Assembly: GCF_904849725.1 (NCBI RefSeq)
Contig: NC_058520.1
Span: 536,600,083-536,664,082 of the forward strand
Direction: 5' to 3'
Length of the DNA stretch: 64,000 nucleotides
From: Hordeum vulgare subsp. vulgare
Lineage: Eukaryota; Streptophyta; Magnoliopsida; Poales; Poaceae
This document shows positions 47,501-57,555 of the stretch, one piece after another. Each line of letters begins with the position of its first letter. The first letter of the stretch is position 1. The translations under genes and the position numbers were made by a program. The notes beneath the pieces are model-generated. The model was not told the DNA's origin. It saw only the letters and a program-made list of their open reading frames with translations, and made no database searches.

Positions 47501-50500
47501 GCCTATCTGCTTAATGCTGTAGCTCCAACATGTGGGGCTGTTCGCTTGGTGTAGCTTCAAAGCAATATTCTAGTGCCACCCAACTGAACTGACAAGCATA
47601 GCCCACATGGCAGCCACATAATTTTGAACAGGGACCAATGCAACTTCATAACAGGGAGTTGGGGATATTCATCGTTATACCTGGACAGGTGGGCTATGCC
47701 TGTTAGTTCCGTAGTATCCTTAAAAGTTTCTAGTTGTTTGAGAGTTACTGGATCCCTTGAAATAGGTGTGGTCTAACTCGGTAGGTACTTTCTAGTGTTA
47801 TGTTCGTCTAGAATCAGTTGGTAGATTGCGATAGGCACCTGCTATATTTTCTTTTTGAACCTGTATTGGGGGCATGGAGTATCTTCTCCTTGGCTTTTAT
47901 GCTACGCAACTTGCATCATACGAGATGCAATTTACAGATAAAAATTGGGTTCGGGTATTGTTTCTGGATAGTGGTCTCGTGTTTCATGTAGGATACTGAT
48001 TGGCTAATGAGAAATGGACATAAATAGTAAGATAAGAAGTCAAAAGTTTTGTTGAGTCATTTTAAATAGTGTACGGCAGAGTGAAGAATTTACAGGAGTT
48101 CCTGAGTGTCCTGGTAATTTGCTATCTTGGTTTGCATTCACGCATTCTCATGAGGTTTTTTCTTAGGTTGAATGGGTTGACTGGGAGGAAGGTGCAGAGG
48201 ATCTTCAAAGCGCTTGCTCATGAACATATCCACAATGATGCTCGAAATCTTGTTGAATATTGCTGCTTCCGGTACTTGTCAAGAGATAACTCCGATTTTC
48301 ATCCAAGTTTGAGGGTAAATTAGTTGCTAATTCAGCATCGATGTTGTATTGAAGTGTCAAATAATGCTCCACTTGTTTGGCAGCAGCACAAAACATTACT
48401 GCATGCTTGCTGCACTTGTTTTGTTTAGCTAGTTCTACATTGGCTAATACTTCTATATTAAATGTCTGCAGGAGCTTGCATTTCAAAGGCTTATCTTTGT
48501 GACTATGCTTGCATGGAATGATCCATACGATGAAGATAATGATCCACACTCTTCACTAGATAACTACTCTATACTGGTGAGTTTTGATTCTTCTGTTTTC
48601 TAAAAATTGTTTCGTTGTGAACGAGACCCCAATTTTTTTTATCAGATACGATTTTATTTCATGCACTACCGTGGCAAGTTTTCTAAGTTTGATATTTTTA
48701 ATATGGTAGGGAAGACTTGTTGGAGAAGATGCCTTTGTCCGAATTGCTCCTGCTGTGGTAGGAGTTGCTGATGCTTCAACAGCTCATCATCTCTTTAGGG
48801 CCCTTGTTGGCACTGAAAAGGGACTCTCATTGGATCTGTGGACAACATACCTTGGTGAACTTATAAAGTAAGACTGCCTCTGTGGACAACACACATGTAG
48901 CAGATTTGAACTGAGTATATATCTCTGCTTAAGTCTCAAGTTGCAGGAAGTGTATTTTTAACTTTACTTTAGGCTCCTAGTATGCTATACCTCTTTCATT
49001 TGATCTATACTACAGATATTTGTCCAACCGCATGATTGGTAGGTGTTGGTGAGTCGTATTCTAGAAATGTCAGTCTTGCTTACATTTTGTAAGACATGAG
49101 CCCATATCGTGAGCTTTTGTTCACCAATTTGAACTGCTAATATGGTTCATGATTTGATCTCTCTGTCATATTCTCATGCTGAGTATGCATTAAATATTTG
49201 GATGTTCTGTGTTAATTAATATGTGTTACAATGTGCATTGTACAAGGGTTCATCATGGGAGGCAAACACATAAGATTGGAGATAATTTTCTGTCTGACGA
49301 GCAAGTTCTGTGCATAGGCTCTAGTAGAAAGAGGCCTGTTCTAAAATGGGAGCAGAATACTGCATGGCCCGGACACTTAACCTTGACCAACAAGGCACTC
49401 TATTTTGAGGTATGGATTCCTACTCAAAATATTTGTTACTTGTTTGGAGAAAGAATACTATTTTTTGAAGACATACATATTTATTGTTGCTATCCTAATA
49501 CATGGCAAGCATTTTCATGATTTAATTCACTCTAAAGTTTTCTGGGTTATAATATGAAAAATAGTAGGGCATGCTATCTGTTAGTATTTCTGCAGTAACG
49601 TTTGAACTTCGAGTTTTTTTTCCTAAAGCGAGACCATGCAGGATAGCTGCATGTATATTATATAAGAGAAAAGATTTAGAAGATAGCAGTATGACAGACC
49701 AAGAGATCGTAAACAAAATGATCTCACCAGCTGAAAGGCCCCTGCCTAGTTCATATCTGTGAACAGAGATAAATTGCTTATAAGTAGAACTTAACCCCCC
49801 CCCCCCACACACACACACACACTCACCCACACACCCACACACACATAATATAATTCATATATAAGAGAAGGAGAAGAAGAAGAAGAAAGGAGAAGTTTTT
49901 TCAGTCATTTAATTTATGTTTCTTTGTCCCGCGTAACAAATCTACTGGATGTCATTTTGAAACTTCACAAACTATGATTGACCTTTGGCCTGACGACTTC
50001 ACTTTTGCATTGATATTGACAGGCCATTGGACTGGCAGGTATGAAGAAACCATTGAGGCTTGACCTTACAGACCATAATTCAAGGATTGAAAAGGCAAAG
50101 GTTGGGCCATTTGGGTCCAGGTTATTTGACTCTGCTGTATCTGTTTCATCTGGTTCAGCGTAAGTATGACCGATAACTCCCTACGATGTCAGTTTCCTGT
50201 GTGCACATGTTTTTTCACTGCTATCTGTAATTTGATAGGATGACGCCCAGGTCATCGATTATTGCCAGGTTGTTTTGGGTGCAAGCATAACAACAGTACA
50301 TAATATTAGCTATTTAACCCGCCTGACCATTGCTAGTGTTCATAAGTTGTAACAATGCGTATGTATGGCAAGCATGTTACATGTAATTCGTTGATGCAGG
50401 GAGAAGCACCACATTACTCGGGAGGTCCTATTACTAGTTTCCATAACTCATTCATTATTTGTTAGCATTTCCCTAGGAGAGCAATCATCTTAAGCACTTG

Positions 50501-53500
50501 CACCTGCATCTATCATCCATGGCTTTATGGCTGCACATTTGTACTGTAGTCATAGAAGCATATTATCCATGCTATTTGATCTTAGTCATATAACACAGCT
50601 ACAGTGATTTTGTGCTAACGAATTAATTGTTTACAGGTCAGATGAGTGGACATTAGAGTTTGTTGATTTTGGCGGAGAATTGAGACGAGATGTATGGCTT
50701 GCCTTCATCAATGAAATTATTTCTGTTTATAGGTTCATTCGTGAATATGGACCAAGCGATGATGATCCAACCATTCATCATGTATATGGTGCCCACAGAG
50801 GCAAGAAAAGGGCTGTTAGTAGTGCAACAAACAGTATTGCTAGGCTTCAATCTCTGCAATTCATACGTAGATTACACGAGGACCCAGCTAAGTTAGTACA
50901 GTTCTCCTATCTATCGGGTGCACCTTTTGGTGATATTGTTCTTCAGACCCTAGCAGTGAGGTTCTGGGGTGGGTCACTGATTACAAACTCTAAAATGGCA
51001 AATGAAAGATCACTTCAAAGGCATAAACATTCAGAAGGCTCATCTAGTGGTCGCTCACAGGTTTTCGACATAGACGGTAGTGTGTACTTAGGCAAGTGGA
51101 TGACGTCTCCAAGCTGGGCATCAAGCCATTCAGTCAGTTTTTGGAAAGGCTCTTCAGTCAAGCATGGTGTAATATTAAGTAAATCCTTAGTTGTAGCTGA
51201 TAAAAATCTTGTAGAGAAGGCGATGGTTGTCTGTAAGGAGAAGAGCAAAGTAGTTGACAAGACACATGCTACAATTGTTGCTGCTACGGTCGAAGGTATT
51301 CCAAGCAATATTGACCTCTTCAAGGTAAAATGGTTTCTCCAGTCAAGCTGCTTACTATGATATATCTAATGGATATGTTATACGTGATTGCCTAATATGT
51401 AGTTCCAATTCTATGCTTATTTTCAAAATCAGATTCCTCTTCTTCTTTCCTCAAATATAGTGGACAAATAATATGTTTACTTTCATTGAGAAAGCATGTC
51501 TGGCCAGAAAATCCATGTCTCAGTATATGTTTATATTATGGTAAATCATTGTAACATCTGTCTTATTTTCTGGGTCAGGAACTTGTACTTCCCTTCGCAA
51601 TAATGGCTGAAAAATTCAACAAACTTAAACGCTGGGAGAATCCCCGTTCAACCATTTGTTTTCTACTGTTAGTTTATACTGTTATTTTCAGGTAAGCCAG
51701 TTTTCTCTAGTGAGTTGAATTTTTAGTTACTGAGGATTTTGTGTGTGCCTTTGGAAGAGGTGAGGAGAGGTCTGTGGTAGAAGATGGTTTTCCTTAGTCA
51801 AGCAGTGATCACATTTTACATTATGATGCCAGAGCTGGTTTAATTTGTAGTCCTAGGAGATAGGGATGCAAAAGAATGCAACACCAAAGCACTTTTATAC
51901 AGTAAGACGAATTGCAAATTATCTTACCAGTTTATCGTATTGGCGTACTATAAGATGATACTCCTACTTGACAAAGTTGTATACCATCTTTGCATAATTG
52001 TCCTATTATGGGGGAAAGTCCTATTCTACTGCCGAGCTCAAATGAACAGTAAATTCGAAATAAATGGAAACGTACTAAAAAATTCTGAACTTTTTTGGTG
52101 GCAAACATTGACAATTTTTCTGGATGCTTGCAAAATTTCATCATGAAAGAACATTCGTGGAAGTCGTGGCAAAAATAGCAAAATCAGCACTCCAAATGCT
52201 TTTGAAAATAGCACTTCTGGAGTATCGATCTTGTTTTTTTTGCCATGACTTCCACAAATGTTCTTTCATGATGAAATTTTGAAAGAATCTAGAAATTTTG
52301 TCAATGATTGGCACAAAAAAATCGATGATTTTCCTTAGTCAGGAAGTGATCATATTTTACATTTTGCTGTCAGAGCTGGTTTAATTTGTAGTCCTAGGAG
52401 ATAGGGATGCAAAAGAATGCACACCAAAGCACTGTTATACAGTAAGGTGAATTGCAAATTATCTTACCAGTTTATCGTATTGGCTTACTATAGGATGATA
52501 CTGTGACAAAGTTGTATGCCATCTTTGCATAATCGTCCTATTATGGGGTTCTACAAGGTAATAGATGGCCCTTTCAATTTCTTCAGAGGAGAATTTGTGC
52601 TAGTTCACACATTTTCCTATAGAGACAATTTTCAAAGTACACCGCTGCAGGTGGAACTGTATTTGAGGCAATTGGGTATTTAGATTTATATGGGTCAAAA
52701 TCTAGTCCAAAGAATTGATAGCATGGCTTGCTCATGAGTCATGTTGTACCATTTCCTGGTTCCTTTGCCTGTTTGTTATTTATTTTTCCAACTATGGATT
52801 GATGGCATCCAAGATTATACATATGCTTAGTTATAACATCCGAGGCTTTTATTATGATCTGTAGGAACATGCTCTTTTATATATTTCCATTTACCTTGAT
52901 GGCGATGGCCCTTTCCATGCTTGCCCTGAAAGGGCTGAGAGAACAAGGTCGGCTGGGTAGGTCTTTTGGCAAAGTGACAATACGGGATCAACCACCTTCC
53001 AACACAATCCAGAAGATCGTAGCTCTCAAAGAGGCAATGGCCTCGGTCGAAAATTCTCTGCAGCACCTCAATGTCTCTCTTCTGAAGATGCGCACAATCT
53101 TCTTAGCAGGCCAACCTGAGGTACGCTTGAATAAGTTTTATTAGTGCTCAAGTAATACTGACCAAAGGGCAAGTAAACCAGCTCACAGGTATGTTGATAT
53201 ATAATGTCCTTGATCTGTTTGACAGGTTACAACTCAGCTTGCCCTCATTCTTCTAGCATCCTCTGCAGTTCTTCTCGTGGTTCCTTTCAGATACATTCTT
53301 GCCGTCTCTACCCTTGATCTATTCACGAGGGAGCTAGAGTTCCGGAGAGAAATGGTGGCGGCATTCAAAAGCTTGGTGAAGGAGCGATGGGAGTCGATAC
53401 ACGCTGCCCCTGTGATCGTGCTGCCATACGAGGGCGACGATAACAGCAACAAGGCGCTCCCCGCAAAAGCTTCCAGGCAGACAGAATCGGAAGACGTGCA

Positions 53501-53546
53501 AGACCAACGTAGTGACATCTATGTGAATGGAATCCGCCCTTCATGA
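41535..53546 (+). CDS. DUF639-family membrane protein, 11 coding exons
   Basis: I reconstructed exons 41535-41670, 41753-41993, 48167-48314, 48472-48576, 48710-48867, 49247-49409, 50023-50159, 50637-51324, 51579-51691, 52865-53120 and 53226-53546. All introns are GT-AG and all junctions keep frame, giving 821 residues. The protein matches the plant DUF639 family (PF04842), whose function is unknown. The first 40 residues are rich in R, P and L without acidic residues, like a plastid transit peptide. Hydrophobic segments at about 617-651 and 719-745 flank a predicted helical stretch ([20 protein letters not shown], about 680-710), so the C-terminus is probably membrane-anchored. No stop or frameshift is seen. 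Intron 2 is 6.2 kb and full of transposons. Confidence 0.9.
42812..44117 (-). pseudogene. PIF/Harbinger transposase remnant in intron 2 of the DUF639 gene
   Basis: Read on the - strand, the start [14 protein letters not shown] (44117) is followed by broken coding through [16 protein letters not shown] (about 43780). A longer piece (43740-43249) has [33 protein letters not shown] and [11 protein letters not shown] last piece (43150-42812) has [36 protein letters not shown] and CCVLHNICE. These are the conserved blocks of plant PIF/Harbinger DDE transposases (DDE_Tnp_4). Several stops and frame changes show it is inactive. I could not fix the terminal inverted repeats. Confidence 0.85.
44480..46180 (-). 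mobile_element. RTE-type LINE, 5'-truncated, in intron 2
   Basis: On the - strand the element ends in a (gtt)n run (caacaacaac on +, 44481-44495), the simple tail typical of RTE-clade LINEs. Upstream lies a non-LTR reverse transcriptase. The other end, near 46180, is placed only by where similarity stops. Target duplications were not found. Confidence 0.8.
44561..46154 (-). pseudogene. Non-LTR reverse transcriptase remnant (RTE-type)
   Basis: The reverse transcriptase domain reads from 46154 downward: [20 protein letters not shown], then [39 protein letters not shown] and [16 protein letters not shown]. In another frame follow [19 protein letters not shown] and the catalytic [10 protein letters not shown] (about 45330). 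The C-terminal part with [13 protein letters not shown] lies at about 44780. The frame is broken at least twice (around 45500-45560 and after 44963) and lacks the N-terminal endonuclease. Confidence 0.88.
46230..47379 (-). mobile_element. Helitron-like non-autonomous element in intron 2
   Basis: On the - strand the segment begins TCTATACCTAATAATAAAG and ends CTAG next to a T, with a short hairpin CCCGT...ACGGG (46242-46259) about eight bases before the end. A 5' TC start, a 3' hairpin followed by CTRR, and no target duplication are Helitron hallmarks. The base at the 5' side (G on -) is not the expected A, so that end may have changed. The inside is GC-rich, carries a 153-bp tandem duplication and has no Rep/helicase gene. 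Confidence 0.65.
46901..47210. repeat. Tandem duplication of about 153 bp inside the Helitron-like element
   Basis: Unit 1 (46901-47053) and unit 2 (47054-47210) both begin gctcgagcgccg. They share gcggaggcgggtgggttgag and ggtcggccgcggcggcgag, and end at gggtcgacg. Confidence 0.88.
49795..49888 (+). repeat. Poly-C, (AC)n and (GAA)n microsatellites in intron 6 of the DUF639 gene
   Basis: A run of Cs (about 49795-49806) leads into an AC repeat with a few TC/CC interruptions up to about 49846. A GAA-rich run follows at 49869-49888. Confidence 0.9.
51783..52548. repeat. Direct duplication of about 230 bp flanking a fold-back element, intron 9
   Basis: Copy 1 (51783-52014) and copy 2 (52324-52548) share long identical stretches such as gctggtttaatttgtagtcc and are about 90% alike by eye. 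Between them lies a fold-back element. Confidence 0.88.
52090..52322. mobile_element. Fold-back MITE-like element in intron 9
   Basis: The left arm (52090-52178) and right arm (52233-52322) are inverted copies, sharing for example catcatgaaagaacatt on one side and its complement on the other. The loop is about 54 bp. No coding sequence is present. The superfamily and target duplication are unclear. Confidence 0.75.
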
Positions 53547-53948
53547 TATTTGTAGTGTGAGGCGTTGTGTTGTAATGTACAGTTTTTTGTACAGTTGTAG
53601 TAAGATGTACATAACAGCCGGGATGTCCAATTAGGTATAGCTCACACCGAATGGTATGGATTTATTTGTAGTATCATCTCTCGGCATGGGCTTGCTAGAA
53701 GATGGGTGGGACTAGAATTCCATATTTCCTCGAGAGGTTAGGAGTACACATAGTAAATTCAGCCACACTAGCGGCACTCTTCTTCTAGCTTGTTCAAGGG
53801 AGAGATTAGATTATTTGCCACACTTTACTAAGGCTTTGATGATTTCGCCCCAGGGTTGCCTCGATGATGTGTGGACCGCCGTACAGAACATCGTACTGTG
53901 TCAAATCTGGATATCCATGAGAAGTGAACACAACAACACATTTCTCCA
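53547..53948 (+). other. 3' flank of the DUF639 gene
   Basis: The probable 3' untranslated region follows the stop codon at 53544-53546. No canonical aataaa signal is clear. I see no other feature before the Mutator-like element. Confidence 0.4.
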
Positions 53949-53957
53949 TATTTTTAA

Positions 53958-54138
53958 GAGAAAATTGGTTATTTGCCATTTTCAATACCTGGCTTCGCAA
54001 AATTGCCACTTTCAACGTTGCCTATGCAAAATTGTCACTTTGCTCTTTGGCTTCTTGATTACCATACCACTTCTCTCTTTTTAGTGATTTCCTTTTTCTT
54101 TTTTACATTTATAAGCATAGGAAAAGACCAAACTACCC
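53958..54138 (+). repeat. Left terminal inverted repeat of the MULE
   Basis: The 181 bp are closely matched by the reverse complement of 57275-57455, with several substitutions. Confidence 0.93.
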
Positions 54139-54540
54139 TTGATTATATATTCACGTACTGATTGATGAGATCTCCATACAACATGCATCTCCTTATGTGA
54201 CATCCCAAAATACGTGGACAGCCGATCTCGTGTTGACCAGAATACGTGGACAGCCGATCTCGTGCCTATACGCATCTTCTCTTGCCTATACGCAGCGGCC
54301 GTCGAGCAGCCGCCGATCTCCTCAACGTCGTGCACCGCCGATCTCCTCAACGTCGTGCGGACGAGTATGTCAACGTCGTGACGCCCATCTCGTCGACGCT
54401 CTCGTCAACGTCGTCTGCCGCTGATCTCTTCAACGCCGTGCGCCGCCAATCTCATCGACGCTCTCGTCAACGTCGTCTGTCGCCGATCTCGTCGACGCCT
54501 TATTCATGGATTCTGGACGGTATAATGCTGCTATTCTTCC

Positions 54541-54688
54541 ACTTTCTGCAGTTTTCAGAGATGAAAAGGACTGTCAATGTGTCTCAGGATCGGTTTAACT
54601 TTCTGCACTTTTCAGAGATGAAAAGGACTGTCAATGTGTACCAGGATCGGTTTAACTTTCTGCACTTTTCAGAGATGAAAAGGACGGT
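54541..54688 (+). repeat. 57-bp tandem repeat in the MULE
   Basis: Two full units (54541-54597, 54598-54654) and a partial third (54655-54688) share ttttcagagatgaaaaggac. The 57-bp length keeps a reading frame (FHFSEMKRTVNV-like), but no gene is evident. Confidence 0.92.
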
Positions 54689-54970
54689 ATAAATACAAAC
54701 AGTTTACATCTGCATACAAACAGTTTACATCTGTAGTATACTGCTTACATCTATCAATATGAAGAAAAATATGTAAACTGTTCTCATACTGTTTATTGTC
54801 CCAAAAGATATAAACTGTTCGCATACTGTTTATTGTCCCAGGGCTGCCATTTTACATCTGTAGTGTACTGTTTGTATTTGATAATTTCTAATCACATCTA
54901 TAGTGTACCGCTAACCCAAACTTGTGTTCATGATTTCTGAATTGTTTCAAGTAGGCATGAAGCAAAGGTC

Positions 54971-55871
54971 GTGTTGGGGAGTAGTATTGATGATCCGTTA
55001 CAGTTTGAGGCAACACCTTTTTCAGAAGTTGATTGGGATAACTTGCAGATAGTGGAGACACATGATGACAAAGGTAAAATTGAACTACTGAGTGATGATC
55101 AGTTATGTGATATTTTGGGCTTGCACGATGAGGAAGATAAAAAATATAAGAGTGAACCAAAGGGTCGTAGAATGGTTGAGCAGAGTACTGATAATGATGG
55201 TGCTGCCATTCCTGTTAGTGATGTCATACCAAATGAGGTAGTGATTACGTATGATAAAGACAACCCAAAAATGGACCTTGGAACAATGTATCCATCAATG
55301 AAGGAATTCAGGTTAGCAGTGAGGCAATTTGCCATCAATGAGGAGTTTGATCTAGGCACGGAGAAGTCGGATAAGAAGAGATTTAGAGGGTTTTGCAAGT
55401 CAAGTGAGGATTGTCCTTGGAGGATTGTTGTCAGCCTACAGGATGATAAAAGTACTGTAAAAGGTGATATATGGCTAACTATATAACATCCATTCATCAT
55501 TTAATTTTTTATCTATGTTTATGTGTATTTACTATATAACTTTCCTTCATTTTTAAATTCCATATGTGCAGGTCACAGTTTTAGTTGATCAACATGATTG
55601 TGTTTCAAGCAGCAGGGTGAAGACCATAACACCATCGCAAGACTGGGTAGCTAGCAAGGTTGTGAGTATCCTTAGGAGTTCACCTAATATGGGCGCTAAA
55701 GAATTACAAAAAAAGTTGCAAGAACAACACAAACTCACAATTACATATGACACAGTCTGGAGGGGGAAAGAAAAAGCTCTTGCAGAGGTTTATGGTAAAT
55801 GGGAAGAGAGTTACAGGAAGAGGAAGCCTAGAAAGTTAAAAAATATTGAATTACAGGAAGAAAAAGCCTAG
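54971..55871 (+). pseudogene. MuDR-type transposase, N-terminal remnant
   Basis: The first part (54971-55486) contains the MULE N-terminal DNA-binding domain with MDLGTMYPSMKEFRLAVRQF, KSDKKRFRGFCKSSEDCPWR and IVVSLQDDKSTVK. A second part (55566-55871) continues in another frame with QHDCVSSSRVKTITPSQDWV, MGAKELQKKLQEQHKLTI and KEKALAEVYGKWEESY. The stretch between them starts with gt after the first part and ends in tgtgcag, so it resembles an intron, but the joined frame does not stay open as written. The DDE catalytic domain and the SWIM zinc finger that should follow are absent. Beyond 55871 only fragments of low-complexity TTPPKKMTP-like repeats remain. Confidence 0.82.
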
Positions 55872-56739
55872 AAAGAACAGTACAAAAGTTAGACCAGCTG
55901 AACCTAGCAGCCCACTAAGATCTACTAGAGAACAAATACTGCATGATAGTCCAACCATGGTCACGAGAAGGTAAGCTACAACGACCAATATCTCTATGTT
56001 CAACAATGCCCAACTGGAAGAAAAATATTTTATCTAAATGTGATAGCATATATGTGTGCAGCCGCCTTGCTATCTTGTTGGGGGAGGGTAGTTCTTCACA
56101 AACCACTAGAACTACTCCAGAGAGGATGACAACTACAGCTCCACCAAAGAAGATGACCCCAAGGAGGATGCCGACAGCAGCTCCACCAAAGAAGATGACT
56201 CCAAAGAGGAAGCTACTGGTTGGATGGATTATCTGTTTGAAATGTGCTTGTTATGGGAGAAATGAACTCACTAGTAGTTTTATTCACTCTGAGATGTGAT
56301 CTCATAATTTCCATGAGCTTGGAACTCAAAATTTAAGCTAGTTTTGAGATGCAACAATTTATGTCTCGTTATTATTCTTGTCATGTGAACAAAAAACTAC
56401 AGTCCGAACAAAATGACTATCAGTCCATAACAACATGGAGCATACATCCTATGATTAAACTATCTCAGCAATCATGCAGCATCGAGGCTTGTGAAATTTG
56501 ACCATTAATCCTATGATTAAACTAAAAACATACATCATCAAAATACCTCCTTATTGTTGTCCCCTTTGTTGAAGTTAGCAAAAGCTGGAACCTCTCCCTC
56601 AACCTCCTCATCCTACTGGGACTCTCCTTCCTGCCCCTACTGTCTCCTTCAGGCGACCGGGATGAGCGACGCAAGCGCCGCGTGTACACACTGGCAGGCG
56701 GCGACAAACGGTGGTCGGGCAGGGCGAGCTCAACGACGG

Positions 56740-57250
56740 TGGTGGAGCGGGGCGGGCGGGGCGGTGGACGGGCGGGACGGTTGGTCGGGCGGGGCGAGCG
56801 TCAACGACGGTGGTCGGGCGGGGCGGGCGGGGCGGTGGTCGGGCGGGGTGCCGGGTGGGCGGGGCGGGCGTGGCGGTGGTCCGGCGGGGTGCCGGGTGGG
56901 CGGGGCGGTGGTCGGGCGGGGTGCCGGGTGGGCGGGGCGGTGGTCGGGCGGGGTGCCGGGTGGGCGGGGCGGTGGTCGGGCGGGGTGCCGGGTGGGCGGG
57001 GCGGTGGTCGGGCGGGGTGCCGGGTGGGCGGGGCGGGCGTGGCGGTGGTCCGGCGGGGTGCCGGGTGGGCGGGGCGGTGGTCGGGCGGGGTGCCGGGTGG
57101 GCGGGGCGGGCGGGTCGGTGGTCCGGCGGGGTGCCGGGTGGTCGGGCGGGGTGCCGGGTGGGCGGGGCGGGCGGGTCGGTGGTCCGGCGGGGTGCCGGGT
57201 GGGCGGGTCGGTGGTCAGGCGGGGTGCCGGGTGGGCGGGGCGGTGGTCTC
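56740..57250. repeat. G-rich 32-bp minisatellite in the MULE
   Basis: More than ten copies of a roughly 32-bp unit (core ggtcgggcggggtgccgggt) and longer variants run to the edge of the right inverted repeat. Frames on both strands (Gly/Arg-rich or Pro-rich) are open only because the repeat lacks stops. Confidence 0.93.
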
Positions 57251-57274
57251 TCGGTCAGATGTATGTACAATTAG

Positions 57275-57455
57275 GGGTAGTTTGGTCTTTTCCTATGCTT
57301 ATAAATGTAAAAAAGAAAAAGGAAATCACTAAAAAGAGAGAAGTGATATGGTAATCAAGAAACCAAAGAGCAGAGTGGCAATTTTGCAAAGCCAACTTTG
57401 AAAGTGGCAATTTTGCAAAGCCAGGTATTGAAAATGACAAATAACCAATTTTCTC
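57275..57455 (-). repeat. Right terminal inverted repeat of the MULE
   Basis: This is the inverted partner of 53958-54138, ending 9 bp before 57464 where the target duplication closes. It lies about 100 bp past the stop codon of the subtilase gene. Confidence 0.93.
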
Positions 57456-57555
57456 TATTTTCAACAAGTCAAAATGTCAAAATGAGAGGTCATTCCAACC
57501 AATAGTAATGCCACAACCCCACACGAGAAAGGGAAGAAGGCACTGAACGCGAGCA

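Larger units (their letters stand above)
53958..57455 (+). mobile_element. Mutator-like element (MULE) between convergent genes
   Basis: The 181-bp terminal inverted repeats lie at 53958-54138 and 57275-57455 and begin gagaaaattggttattt. The flanks carry a 9-bp target duplication with one mismatch (tatttttaa at 53949-53957, tattttcaa at 57456-57464). Long inverted repeats and a 9-bp duplication define Mutator. The inside holds a truncated MuDR-type transposase, a 57-bp tandem repeat and a G-rich minisatellite. The catalytic domain is missing, so the copy is non-autonomous. Confidence 0.93.

Noticed and set aside
56554..57354. Gly/Arg-rich and Pro-rich frames of 190-266 residues
   Set aside because: They are translations of a 32-bp minisatellite in three frames and on both strands, with no stop codons in the unit.
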